Positions 18,440 to 30,900 of a stretch of DNA of 64,000 bases are shown piece by piece. Every line of letters begins with the position of its first letter. Within the stretch, counting starts at the first letter, position 1. The stretch covers positions 521,354 through 585,353 of the forward strand of contig CAXAMN010026672.1 in NCBI GenBank assembly GCA_963970005.1, written 5' to 3'. The position numbers were made by a program, and so were the translations under genes. The notes beneath the pieces were generated by a model that had not been told where the DNA came from, made no database searches, and worked only from the letters and a program-made list of their open reading frames with translations. The DNA is from Durusdinium trenchii. Lineage: Eukaryota; Sar; Dinophyceae; Suessiales; Symbiodiniaceae.

Positions 18440-21090
18440 TGAACATCCATCAATGGCCGCGCTTCGTGGCACTGGAACAGGCCAAAGGCCACCCAGGTCA
18501 ACCTCCCAGACACGACCCATGGGACTGCCAGGACGGACTGCCAATCAGGCCAGGGGTGGTGCCAGGGGGGTCAATGGGGCAGCATATATTCCAGTCCCAT
18601 TAGTCGTGTATGGGTATACACTGGCCAGATGAAAGTTGCGCTTCTTGACGTTGAAACTCATGACAACCCTATCCCCCCAGAATCCTACACCATGAGACAA
18701 GGGAAGGTGTGGGCCGTCATTTGTCACCCCGGAAAGCCTTTTATCATTATAAATTCAAAACGGTGTGATAATTGACCGTCCCACACCTGCCACGAAAATC
18801 AGACTTGTCAATTCGATCCGCCGCTGACCTCAGGCTGTTTTGTAAGAAGGCTAACAAGCATAAACTTTTGTCTGCCTGAAGTAGTGGTCCCCAAATAGAT
18901 AGCAACGGGTTCCATCAGTTTCCAATACACGTTGCATGGGATTTTACTCTTCTACATTCTTCTACCTATTTGGGGGTCTATCAGCAACACCCGCCTGCTG
19001 CAGCCAGCCGCACACGCCCAGCGCCAGGTCAGCCAGCACTTTCGGCGGGCGTCGCCCCACGCGGAGCACGCAAAGCTGAGCGCCCAGAAGATCCCCTTGG
19101 TCATAAAACCTCAATTGGTGCAGAAGTCACAAAACCACGTGGTTGAATGTCTGACTGGTTGGTAGCCAAACTGTGGGTTTCCTGCCAGCCTCATCAAAAG
19201 ATCGATCAATCAGAATCATGATACTGAACCCTAGGCCTCCAGTCGTGCCTTCGTTTCGAAGGGACTGGGGTGGGTGCCAGGAGGGTCCAGAACGCTGAGG
19301 TAGGGGAAAGGCTGCATGGCCGAACTCTACGCTTCGAGTTGTGCCTCAAACTGAGTCGGCTTAGTCACTCCAGTTTTTGGACAAGAACACCAGGTGAGCA
19401 ACCAAACACCACAGCTTCCAAGAAGTTGTCACATCCTGTTCAGCAAGCTAACCAGGAGGTAGAAAACGTTCATTCTTGATGCGAAAACTGACCGCTTGGT
19501 CTGTGACAGTGTAAAGATTTCATGCTGACATATTAGCACATGGAGGAGTCCGAAACAATGTTTCAGGAAATTTTCTGGGAGCAAGCAGGCCATGTCGACG
19601 CAGAAAACAGCGTGGGCAAGCAAGCCATACCACGCACACACATACCACGCACACACTCAAACGCAAACATAAACTAAAATAATGCAAAGTTGCAAGAATT
19701 AGCAAAGTGTTGTTGAACCCTTGTGACAGGATTCCGAGCACAAGTCCCAAGGGAGAATAGTACATGTCTTTACCAACCCTATCAAACCCTTTAGGAAAAG
19801 CCGCGCAGTTGCCTCGCAAAAAACAACCAACACATCGCCTGTCCAACACGCTGCAGCCATGACGCTCTTCGAGTAGCTGTCCCAAGCGATCTTGCAAGCT
19901 GGCACGCGATCGACCCCCAGTGCTCGCTGCACTCGCTGCGCAGCCAGCCGTGATGGACCCGAGGGGTGGTAGGAGCCGGGGAGGGCTCCTGGGAGACGCG
20001 GTCGGAGAGATCTGGATCTTTATGAAGATCAGCTGGTCTGACCCAAATGAGCACCCCTTTGGGGTGATAATTCATGAGGAGGGTTCTATAAACCACCCTT
20101 TCACTGGGTGGTGCTGGAGGACAAACAAACCCACACACTCCATGTATGGCATATTTACCTACATTCCGGTGGTTTGCTAGTAGCAGTTCTTTTGTGAATC
20201 ACACAATAGATTTGTCGGATCCCAAAGCAAAATCCCGCAAACTATGGTGTCAATTGGGGTTCTGCCATTGTTCTGAACGGGATTTCATACGACTTCAATG
20301 TCTTGTGCCCACCTGGAAGAGGAAGAATATCTGCGGTCCAAGGGTGTCGGTTTGAGATTCGCTGTTCTGAAAGTGTTGGCCTTCTTTCCCAAAACTGCAA
20401 AGGTCCACACCTCAAACATCCCAAAACATCCCCAAAGCTCCGACAGTGAGTCTTCAGTGTTTGGGAAGAAGAAACACTAAACTTCCCGAAGCTCAAACAC
20501 TTCCCCAAACCTCCAAGAAAACAGCCGGGAAGACGGTGGAACACAGTGACCGACCCACCGACGTCGGTCACGGTACTCTCCGTCTCCTGGGAACCAAGGC
20601 CGCCATGGAGCCTGGTGAACAGCGGTGAACGCTGAACGCTGCGGAAGAGGTGAATCCCAAGACGCTTCATGTATACCAGGACCCTCCTGTCGGGGTGTCT
20701 ATTTATTGCCCCAAGCAGCTGTGATTTGGGGTGTCCATGTCTACCACCCCGACTGGGGGTCCTTGGTACTGGAAGATTTACATAGATCCATTCATTGTAT
20801 ACATTAAATCTCTATATATTATATACGATCAATAATATTGTATAGTCTTGTTCAGCTGTAACTGGCTCTCTTCCAAAACCCAACTGGCTCGCAGCCTTTT
20901 TGCTCTGATGCGATCCTTGCTGTGGAAATCCGACAGCACTGGAAGTGCCAAGCTTAGCCCGCCAACACACAGTTTCATGTGCTTGGAAACCCCAAAATAT
21001 CCTAATACATTTTGGCTCAACTGGAAGATCTTTGAAAGATCAGACATTAAAAATGTGTTGGAGTAACATCAAGTCCCATCAAGCCAATTA
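18440..21090. other. Repeat-rich intergenic region
   Basis: Contains partial family-1 foldbacks at about 18547-18610 and 20130-20178 and no convincing coding sequence. At 21008-21020 a 13-base match to the 3' half of the spliced leader (cattttggctcaa) is seen, but the rest of the leader is not. Confidence 0.5.
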
Positions 21091-21099
21091 GACGATATC

Positions 21100-22804
21100 A
21101 AGCTATCAGATCGGCAGCTTTCAGAAGACGGATCACAGCAGGATGGTCTTGTGGTCCCGACTTCTCAGCCCACCTGGGTTGATAGGAGGTAGTGGGATAC
21201 AATTTCAAAACAAACCATGCGTCATGAATGTACAGATTTGGGGTCCTTATGATTTTGACAAGCCACTCCAAGCGTGCTTCGTTGGCCAACCTTTGACACT
21301 CCTGCGCGGGCTTGCCCTTGCTCTTTGCAGCCTTGTGCGCGCTGGAGTATACCTCAGTCAGTATGAAGTTTAGGGGTGTGGGGCTGAGCATACTCATAGA
21401 TTCTGAAAATCACAACCCCCAGAAAGAAACATTCAACAGGCTAGACGCTGAGTGCAACTTCTTCTCAACCTCATCCTTCTCTTTGGCCACACCCCTGCTA
21501 GGCGCAGGCATACTGTTTTGGGAAGGTGCTGCTCTGTCTTTGGCTTCCGCCTTGGTCTTCGAAGTCTGCACCTTATCTGCCTTGGTCTTCTGATTCTGCC
21601 GTGCCACCTTTCCTGACCCACCCCCTGGCTCTGCCTGAAGCTTCCTGCTCCGCACAGGTGTGGGGATCGGGGCCGACAACAGGCAATCACTTTCCGGGTG
21701 ATCACTTTCAGCCCCTAATTTTCCTTTCTGAGAAAGATCTAAGCTCTCCTCAGCAGCAAGCTTAGGCACAGAATCAGACACCGTGCCATCATTTGCCATG
21801 GCCACTAAATCAACCTGTACATCATTAGCGCACGCACCATCATTGCGATGATCCTGGGGAGCATGGAAACGAGATTAAAGGGAACATGACGAAGCCCTAC
21901 CAATACATCTTTGATGGTATGTAGATTATGGACCGATGATCCCCCTTTTATGTTTGCAATGATCTACTGACTGTGGGCTGCAACGTTAAGGAGTCATTGA
22001 GTCAATGGTGAGACATTCAAACATGGCCGAGGTAAACAGCATGGCCTCCATGTCCCCGGCTTGCTCATCGAGATCATCAAGGACCGATGGGAAATGCTCA
22101 GACGCATTCATCCGGCGCAGGCGCTTGCCCCCTTCTCGCAATTGGTCGACCTTCATCAGGATTCCAATTTTATTCGAGGAGGTTTTTGGCTTGTGAATGT
22201 TGTTTAGAAGTTTAAAGTTTATAGTTTACACGGTTATTCTTTGAAACTCACTGACTCTTTGCAGCTCAAAGGCATCCTGAGCACCGGGTTTGTCATCATA
22301 CTCGGCTGTGTTTGTCAGCATAGTGTCCTGATCAAAGTCTCCCCATCCAAAACAGTAACACATAGCAACACCAAGACTTAGCTGACGGTTGCTGTTGCAA
22401 GAAGTCCTTTGATGGAGGAACCTCACCAAAGTATGATGGAGACAGTCCCAGCTGGTTGTCAGGAACAGGCGAAGGTGAGACTTCCTCCGTCAGTGCATGA
22501 CAATCATCTTCCAAAGATGCCTGCAGGTAGAAATCAAGCCTGAATCCAACAGGAACGCAAACACACCACATAGATATGACTGAGAATTGAGAAGAAACAT
22601 GATTGAGATGATCCTGTCCAAAAGCCCAGGAACTCATCAGGCAAAACATACTCTTGGGTCGGGTAAGGAAGGTCATGGCCAGGTACATCCCATTCAGGAT
22701 CGTGCATCCTGTGCAGAAGGCAGCAACAACAACAACAAATAACAACCAACAACCAACAACAACAAACAACAACAAACAACAACAAACAACAAACAACACA
22801 CAAC

Positions 22805-22850
<46 letters not shown>

Positions 22851-22861
22851 CNNNNNNNNNN

Positions 22862-22908
<47 letters not shown>

Positions 22909-25900
22909 GTGAGTGGCCAAAAACATATAGGGTCATATCGTGGTCGATCAGCTTGATTGTTTCAGGGTCATGTTTTGCGCCTGGCGTCAGTCGGAGCCTC
23001 CACAGTATCATCGGGCATTCCCTCGATCATGTGCTGGAATGGCATCGCCTTGCAGGGTGAGCCGAGGATGAAAACAGGTTTGGTCATTGCACATCACAAG
23101 GGTATAATATTGGATCCTTCTTTCATCGCAGCTGGACTTTTATACATGTCTACAACAACATTCTTTGTAATGCTCAGGTTGCCCAGGCCTCCTCCCCATC
23201 AGTAGTCCTTTTGGATGGTTTTTTGGATGATGTCTTGGAGCTGGCTGCTGGACGTTTCTTGGTTTCTGTATCCTTTCCCTTTCGCCCCCCTAAATTCAGT
23301 AAGTCAGAGTAGCCGGCTAAGTCAGGAAATTCACCACTGCCTTCGTTCTCTTCATCATCATCATCATCATCATCATCCTTGCCCCTTCCAATTGGTTCAT
23401 GGTCACATTCAGAGCCCTCTTCTTCTTCATCATCATCTTCATCGTTCTTATTTCTCTTATTTTTCTTTTTCTTCTCACTCTTCGTCTTCTCACTCTTCTT
23501 CTTCTCACTCTTCTTCTTCTTCTTCTCAGTCTTCTTCTCCCCCTTACCCTTAGGTTTGCTGCCATCTTTTCCTTGTTGTCCTGGCGAGGATTCCTCCGAA
23601 GAGTGGAAGCGTTCAGGCACGATATGGCTTGATCCGGGAGCTTTGGCAGTCGCTGGAGTTGTGACAGGGCCTCATGCTCGGGAACCCATGCAACATGACA
23701 TACTTCGTTCATTGTCGTCCTTCTTATATTTGATCGATTTGCCCCTGACTAGCCAATCTGGTTTCTAAAAGAATTGCAGCTGAAGCACAACTAGTGCTGA
23801 CTGGTGGAGCATGACTAGCGCTGCTGGTGGCAGTTGTCCGCCCAGTGGGCGGATTGGGCTTCCCAAGGATGCTGTTCAAGTCAAAAGCCTGGGCCAGGTA
23901 GCAAGTTGATGGAACAGAGTCCACCCCCACAAAGAAATATATAGTAAGACCAGTAAAACCTTGTGCAACAATAACTCATTTAAGGAACTGGTGTAGCCAA
24001 TTGTTTTGTAGCTGGACCATGTACAATCTCCACATCTGAATCACTGCGATGCAGCGCTTTACGGTCCTTTCCAGCCATAGCTATAGATCCTAACTCTGAA
24101 AGGCAGATGATGCCAGATTTTCTCCCCTGGAAAAACAGCAGCGTCAGAATGAACAAGAAATGAAAACTGAATCCCATTGCGGAAACGGTCAGTTCCTGCG
24201 ACATCAGGCAGTGGGCAACCTTCCCTTTTTTCAGGAGTGCTTTGGTGAAGATTGGCAGGGCGGGCCTAGCTGGGTTATCCTATTGAACCCACCAGGTTTG
24301 GCTTCAAACCTTATACATATGAACAACCTTATACATATGAACTCATGAAGGCTGCAAACATACAACCCTTCTCACATATATGACGTTCCAACGGTGAGTT
24401 CATTGCTGTGAAGCACTGCTGGGACTAGTTTGCGGACACAGGCTTGGCCTGACACAAAATGCAGAACAGTCGGTGCAGCCCAAAGCTTCATAGTGCAGTG
24501 GTGGCGTTGTGTTCAAAGATTTCCAATCAAAGCTTTTAATTTCAAACATGTTCAAATCAAAGTGTTTGAAAGATCACATTGCCACCTTGCAAAGACATCG
24601 CCCTCAGAAAATGCGCACGAACGCCGGCCCCAAGTCCAGAACGCCGGAGAGACATGCGATCGGTCGGATCGGCACGATGGTTTTGAGACCATTAGAATTG
24701 CTGCAATCCAACCTCAGGGAGTCACAAGGAGTCACAGGGAGTCCACAGTTAAGATTGTTTTAAATTTGGTGGATATATACAGTATAGGTTTTGTGGGGGG
24801 CGCCTGGCACGCCAACCAATCACAAAGCGCTTCGCATTCTTGAATTGCGAGATATCAATGACAGAGCCAAAACTTTTTGCATTGATCCCTGTCCCTGATT
24901 GCTTCTTCCTCTTCTTGGTCTTCCCGCGGCTTCTGCGCATCCAGGACGAAAGTCAAAGGCTTGTCAAGAGTCGGCTGCCAAGTATCAGCTGTGTGGGCGA
25001 TCGTGTGGTGGGTGACGGCCAACTTCACCTGCATGGGGGTTCAATGGGGTAATAACCCAAATCAAAGAATTGAGACATGGGAAAAAACATCGTGTGAACC
25101 GAGTTCTCAATCAAATTGGATGGAAAAGGGGAAAGCGGGATAGCCCTGGGACCTCACCAGCATCCTCCAATTCTCGCAAGATGGTGGGTAACAATGTCGG
25201 CGAGTCAATGCATGGTAATTTTGCGAGGTGCTCCGGGACTCCCTTCTTTTCAAGAAGGATGACGGACTCACTCGTCAGTGAGAAAGTGAACCACCTCCCA
25301 GCACTGTCCTCCATGACTTCTTGAGCATCCTTAGGTAGACATACTGTAATACTAGCAAACAAAGTCTAAATCACAGTTGGATCAACACTTGGATGAAGAC
25401 TGCCCCATCCAGCTTGCCAAGCATCACGGTCAGCTCTCCATTCGCCGCTTCCAAAGGAGAACCTCACAAGGCCCAACGCTGGAGGATGGGGACTGGGGAC
25501 TTTCGGTGAGGTTTTACCGGTGGGTACCTATTGTTCATGTCTTGTTTTCCACACCCAAGTTCAGTTGAGAAACAGCTCCCGATGCATCAAGAACTGATTC
25601 TTGGCTTTCGAGACAAGGAAGAGCGAAGAACCCTGATCATTGCAGACAAGTTCAGCGGTGTTGTTGATCTCCATCTTATACCTTTGTCGGAAACAGGTTG
25701 CTTAGCGCAGACAAAAACTTGAATCAGCTCAGCGGAACATTTCATAATACCAATAACTTTGTTGTGAAGATGTTATAATAAGAAAAGCCATGCTACGGGT
25801 TGGAAAGATTGACAACATCATTCTCTGTGCCCATCTCCCCCTGCTCCAACTTGATCCTTTTGAGAGGACGACCAGGGTCATCTGAACTGTCCGTGGTCCT

Positions 25901-28900
25901 GGCGCGGTTGCAGGCGGCATTGTGTTTGGGACAGGAGGGCTGAGAACAAGTTTGAACCTGCATTTTGCTAAACAGCATGCCATGTCCTGGGTTGCTCCGG
26001 CTCCGCCATGAACTCCCCATCTGGGTTGAAGTACTTGTTGTGCTCATCGATCATTGAACGACATTCTTGGCCAAACTCATCTGATTCAAGAAACTTGTTG
26101 GCCAGGGCAGAAAGGATCAAGAGCTTGTCGTGTCGCTTCAAAGTCACTTGATACGACACTTCAGACTCAACTGTTGAGACATTCTGTATGGCACTCACCA
26201 AAGGATTGTAGTCAGGAAAGTTCTCTATCTCGATAGTGCCCTGGCGGGCTGATTCATACAATTTGTTTGCCACCCTCTGCTGCAAGGTGTCTTGAGGCCG
26301 ATCCAGCACCACAGTTCCGCACAGGACTCGGCGACCATCAGAGCGTTCCTGCCCGGATTCTAGGCTATCATCCATGTGTCTCGGTAAAACTGTTTACATT
26401 GTGGTCTACCCAAGTTACACCCATGTACGCATTGTAGCCTCAGTCAAACAAACCAAGCTAACCCAAGACAGAATGTAAATTTGATCAAATTAATGATAGT
26501 GAGATGTGTTTGGTGGCTCACCATTGTGCACGAACAATAGTATGTCATTATTTCCAGATTCGGTGTCACCACTGGAGAGAACATCCTTTGAACAAAAAGT
26601 ACCCAAATAAGTTCCGTGGCTTTACCTTCTTTACCTGAGACCACCCACTTGAAGACTTGAAGAACTGCCAGCAGTGCCTCCAAAGCAGCTAGAGCTGGCC
26701 ATGCGTCATACCCAAGCAAGTCGATCAGCACACATGTGGATGAGCTCTCTGGCAGGAATGATGCAAGTGTGCGACGGACAAAGTCGCAGCCCCCAGCGAC
26801 CTGATGGGCTGTGTGCCACAACCGCAACATATTCAGATATTCAGATATGTATTGGTGTACTAGCAAGGTATAGCTTCCTGATTCCAACCTCCCCTGGATC
26901 GGGTCCCTGATCACCGGTGTAAGTGCAATGATTGCACAATTTTTATGCAGCTTGTTTGCTTTTAAGTTTGGAAACTTGAAATATGTTCAGCTAGCAACAT
27001 CATAGCCTCTGGGGGTTGCAAGTTGACGCCTCAAAACGATACTGATGTTAGGAAGGTTCCGGACAGGCCAGGCCAGGTATTATAGTAATACTTGTTTCCA
27101 GATCCAGCCATGACAAAGCCTCCAATAACATCCCACACCGCCTTACCCCATGTATGGTATAGTTGTGGATTGTATAACATATCACCTTGCCCACACCCAC
27201 ACCTCGGTAAAAAACATGACAAATCCCAAACGCAGATTTAGCTGGTTGCCAGGATAAGGCCAGTCATGATTCATGATTAGGGTAGCAGAATCATGAACAA
27301 AGTGTTCTTTTACACACACACACACACGAAGCAAACGCCTCTTGGGAAGCCAAAGGGCCTGACGAAGCTCCTGAGCATCTGTGAATGCTCGCCCCAGGTG
27401 GGGAACAGTGCTTGCAGCCTCAACACAAGCACCGCCCGATCAGAACCAAACCATAAACGAACCGGCTCGAGCTTGGAGTGTTCTTTTCAAAACTGAAGAT
27501 GTAATCAGTTAATCTGATGTGCAGCTTAGACACCTCTGGTTTGAACATGGCACCCCGCGAAAGCATCTGCACATCGTGAACGCAACCAAGTTTCCAGCCC
27601 TTGCTCCCACGGACGATGTTGGACTTCTCCTTGTGTATGACTGCCAGACCATGAATGGCGCCAGACCGCTTTCCGTAGATGCTTGCCTCCATGGTGGGCA
27701 CCAATCAAACCAAAAAACACTTTAGTCCAAGTTGGCTACCAAATTTTTGGACAAGATACCTGGTCGAACACCCACACCAAGTCCTTGACCACGAGACTAC
27801 GCTCTTTGACAGAAAGCGTCTTCCTGGGAAGCGGGATTTGGTATCAGACAAGGTACCTAGATCAAGTGTATTTCACCCAAGTTAAGAATCAATCCCATAT
27901 CATCTTTTTCAGATTAAGTGCGCTCCATTCCAACATTACATAATCCTTGGCTTCAACAGAGGCACAACAAGGTGTTAAGTTAAGCCAAATCTCTCCAACC
28001 GGTGTCTCAAATCCCGGATGTCAGCAATTTCTGGGTTTTCCTTCCCCTCATCACTCTCATCCCCCGACTGATCATCTCCCTCATCCTCATCCTTGACTTG
28101 GCCCCCGTCATCCGCTTCTTCTTCAGTCTTCTCAGTCTTCTCCACCTTCTCCGCTTTGGCTCCAGAGCCTCTCCTCCACAGGGTCTTTCAATCACAGTGA
28201 TCTTTAAAATATAGTTTGCAAGTCGATCAGGCTGGACATTCATTAACTTTGGTGGGAAAGTCATTCACACTATCGGTCCTGGCAGGATCACCAGCGCGAT
28301 TTGCATCAACAAAGATAGCGACACCATTGCGCTTGTAGGTCGTCAGCATGTTGGTCACTGCTGTCAAGATAAAATCCTGCTTTGCTGCGCCCAGAACACC
28401 CGCCGTCGGCAAATTGCACCAGAGTACGACGGAGTGGTCTTCAAACGATCGAACTGCCTTAGCAGGGTCAATGTGGTTGTAAAATGCCGGTGGCCACAAT
28501 GGGCCTTGTTCACATGTTTTCACCCACTACCCTCGAAGTGGGAATCAGCAAGTCAAGACAAACATTGGAAAGGTAACAAGGGAGAACAACTTTTTAGCGA
28601 TGGTCCTGCTTCAATTTCAATACATTTGGTACTGAAAAACCCAGGTGCCCCACTGAACCATACTGAACCTATGTGTTTCACACATACGCCATTATTGAAC
28701 TCCTCCACATCAATGAGCGCAAATTGCTTTATCGTCCCTATAATTGAGACAAGTGTCGCTGATGTCGTTCAATGTTTCTGTTGTCCATGAAGAAAGAGCC
28801 GGTAAAATTGTGCTCTCCGAATCCAAAGCTTTACCTGAGAAGAACTGAAGGTTGGAAGTCATGAAGTCCGCGATGCACGACCATGCCCTGCGATGGCAGT

Positions 28901-29570
28901 CCTGCCGGCAAACTCAGGGAGTTGGGCGGTAGGTGTTGAGTTTCAATGCATTTGGCAATTTGGTATATGATGTAACATTGATGCATGAGTTTGAAGTCGA
29001 GAACAATGAGACTTTAGATTGAAACACTTGCCATGGTGGGGCCCACATACCAAACACACCCGGGCCTCAAGCTTCGCGACCAATTGCGCCCTCCTTTTGG
29101 CGCTCTCCTTTTCGGACCTTGATTTGCTGAGAGAGGATGAATACACGTTGAGGATATGATCGTTTCTTGCTTACCACCAATGTTTGTGAACCATGAACCA
29201 CCAGTATGCGATCAAACAATCACACCCCTTGCAGTGGTGAGTGTGTTGAACTTAAGTCTATTATGGCTATGGAGGTTGAAGGGACACAAAAACGAACGGT
29301 GCCATAAGCATCCTTGTGGCACCTTTCGTTTTTGTGTCCCTCAACCTCTCTTGGCAGAGCCCCTGAAAGTCCCAATCAAAACCAAGCTAGCAATTCCAAG
29401 CCACATAATCTTTTGGGCTTCAAACTGGCACTGGTCTGCGTTCAGCTGTTCTTTCCACACGTTGAACCCTGCCAGCTCTGACTTGGTCCGGGCATTGCGT
29501 GTTTTGTCCTGCGCATCGGAGATGAAGTCCTCCACAGTTTGCCCTCTGATCTGCAGCGGGGAGGAGGAGG
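21100..29570 (-). CDS. Large multi-exon gene, unrecognised dinoflagellate-type family
   Basis: Minus strand. About twenty coding blocks are visible between splice-like signals, 5' to 3': about 29565-29380 (VEDFISDAQDK), 29146-29060, 28523-28262 (FVDANRAGDPARTDS), 28170-28010 (Glu/Asp-rich), 27690-27480 (VRGSKGWKLGCVHDVQML), 26830-26640, 26375-25990 (MIDEHNKYFNPDGEF), 25690-25560, 25490-25380 (FSFGSGEWRADRD), 25345-25150 (GVPEHLAKLPC), 25050-24870 (LAVTHHTIAHTADTW), 24120-23985, 23930-23770, 23640-23190 (Lys/Glu then Asp/Glu-rich tail), 23070-22960 (FILGSPCKAMPFQHM), 22530-22390, 22340-22240, 22196-22010, 21830-21420 and 21400-21100. Several acceptors read cag|g. Block sequences recall a repeated dinoflagellate family, but I cannot name a function. 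Exon edges are approximate and the first exon is unsure; it could be two genes. Confidence 0.55.
22726..22908. repeat. (AAC)n microsatellite with an assembly gap
   Basis: Starts as interspersed caacaaac units and becomes pure (AAC)n at 22806-22851 and 22862-22908. Ten N at 22852-22861 show that the assembly could not span it, so its true length is unknown. It lies in an intron of the 21-29.6 kb gene. Long Gln/Asn or Val/Cys frames across it are artefacts. Confidence 0.95.
23190..23640 (-). CDS. Charged low-complexity exon of the 21-29.6 kb gene
   Basis: An exon-like block with about 40 Lys/Glu/Ser residues, then Asp/Glu runs, then GGRKGKDTETKKRPAAS. Both halves come from expanded AAG and GAT triplet runs. 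Likely disordered and nuclear in type. It lies inside the larger minus-strand gene. Confidence 0.5.
29272..29348. repeat. Foldback hairpin of 77 bp
   Basis: gaggttgaagggacacaaaa continues through acgaacggtgcca on the left; the right arm tggcacctttcgtttttgtg ending tccctcaacctc is its reverse complement with two or three changes and a loop of about 14 bp. It lies next to an exon end of the minus-strand gene. Not related by sequence to families 1-3. Confidence 0.9.
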
Positions 29571-29599
29571 AGGTAGAGGAGTGAAGTAGAACCAGGTAC

Positions 29600-30560
29600 C
29601 ATGCTTACAATATCATGGACTTATATCAACTAATTAAATGCAATCAAACGTACAGCAGCAGAAATAACACTTATACATCTCACAGCAAATGCTGGTCACA
29701 ATGATGTGACGATCTTTTTCCTAAAGTTCAACCCCCACATTAGGGTTACTATGCCTGTTCAAAAACCCGATCAAGGTTGAATCCTACATGCATGCCTTTG
29801 TAACAGAAATACCTTTGAAGATTTGTTCAACATGAACATGACCGCCTAAAAATATTTAAGCGTCTTTTAGACAGTTAAACCACATTTGGAAGAAAGCGTG
29901 CTTGTAGCAACCTGAACGATATGTCTCATTTAGATAATTCAAAGTGCAAGACACAATACCTGGTATATGAAAGGAAGTGTAGAAAGAAATACAACAACAC
30001 AAGCCAACTTTGGTTTGTATACCATACAGAAAAGTAGCAAGTCCAGATCAAGTGAACCCGTTGCATCACTTGCGCCCATATTGGATGTTTGGTTTTCATT
30101 TGAGAGTTGTATGACACCATGTGAAACAGAAATAAGCTGTCTATACTGTATAATATCATGACAGTCTTTGGGGGGGGGAGCAAACCTTACAACCAGTCAT
30201 GCTGCAGCCATAGGTTAACAATTCCAGGGGCAGTTATGTCTTTAAAGGCACACCGCCAAACAGGGGCCTCAAGGACAAAAGGGATCCTGTCCCAATCGAA
30301 CGGCTGCCCAGCGCGCATCACCGCACCCAGGTCTGCATCCAATGTCCTGAGTCAGAAGGTGGAGATGTGGACCCGCGGGAAAGTTATTTGGTTTGTTGGG
30401 AAAAAGGGCAAATCGATCGACCAGTGCCCAAGAACACTTTTAGTACAAACGCATGAACTTCAAAAGTATGTGAATAGACTCCCAATTCAATTGAATCAAC
30501 CCTGATTTTTTAGAATAGTTCTAAAAATGTACAAAAAGGAATCACATTTCAAAGGGCAAA
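29600..30560. other. Gene-poor stretch between two minus-strand genes
   Basis: AT-rich. Only short frames on both strands and no motifs. It probably includes the promoter region of the 21-29.6 kb gene and the 3' flank of the next gene. Confidence 0.5.
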
Positions 30561-30572
30561 TCAACTTGCAAA

Positions 30573-30900
30573 ATGTGACGGGTTCTCCCAGAAACACATC
30601 ACAAAACCCAGGTTCTGGAGCATCCAAATCACTTCTGGAAACATGAATCATGTTTTTGAAGATGATTTGCTATCCCGAATCACAATGAATTGTGACGGGT
30701 TTCTGGGAGAACCAATCACATTTGAGAAGGAGATTTGGCTTGCAAAAGTTGATTGCTTTTTTGGGTTCATTCGCCGGACTGATTTGGCCATGGCCGGATT
30801 TTTAGGGTGGATTGTGACGGGTTTCTCGGAAAACCCTTGAAACTTCAGAGGTTGAATTAGGCCATGGCCGAATCCATCAGCCAATTTGTGACGGGTTGTC
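30573..30900. repeat. Degenerate repeat array around tgtgacgggttt
   Basis: The core tgtgacgggtt appears four times (about 30575, 30691, 30811, 30888), each followed by c-rich or g-rich tctccgagaaacc variants. Copies sit about 75-120 bp apart, with some in near-inverted context. It flanks the 3' end of the DDE-like gene. Confidence 0.65.

Noticed and set aside
21000..21022. Second spliced-leader relic (13-base match cattttggctcaa)
   Set aside because: The 5' part of the leader differs at about four positions and the next bases do not fit a leader junction; could be chance or a very old relic.
22654..22956. Asn/Gln-rich or poly-Val/Cys proteins
   Set aside because: Products of the (AAC)n microsatellite and its gap.
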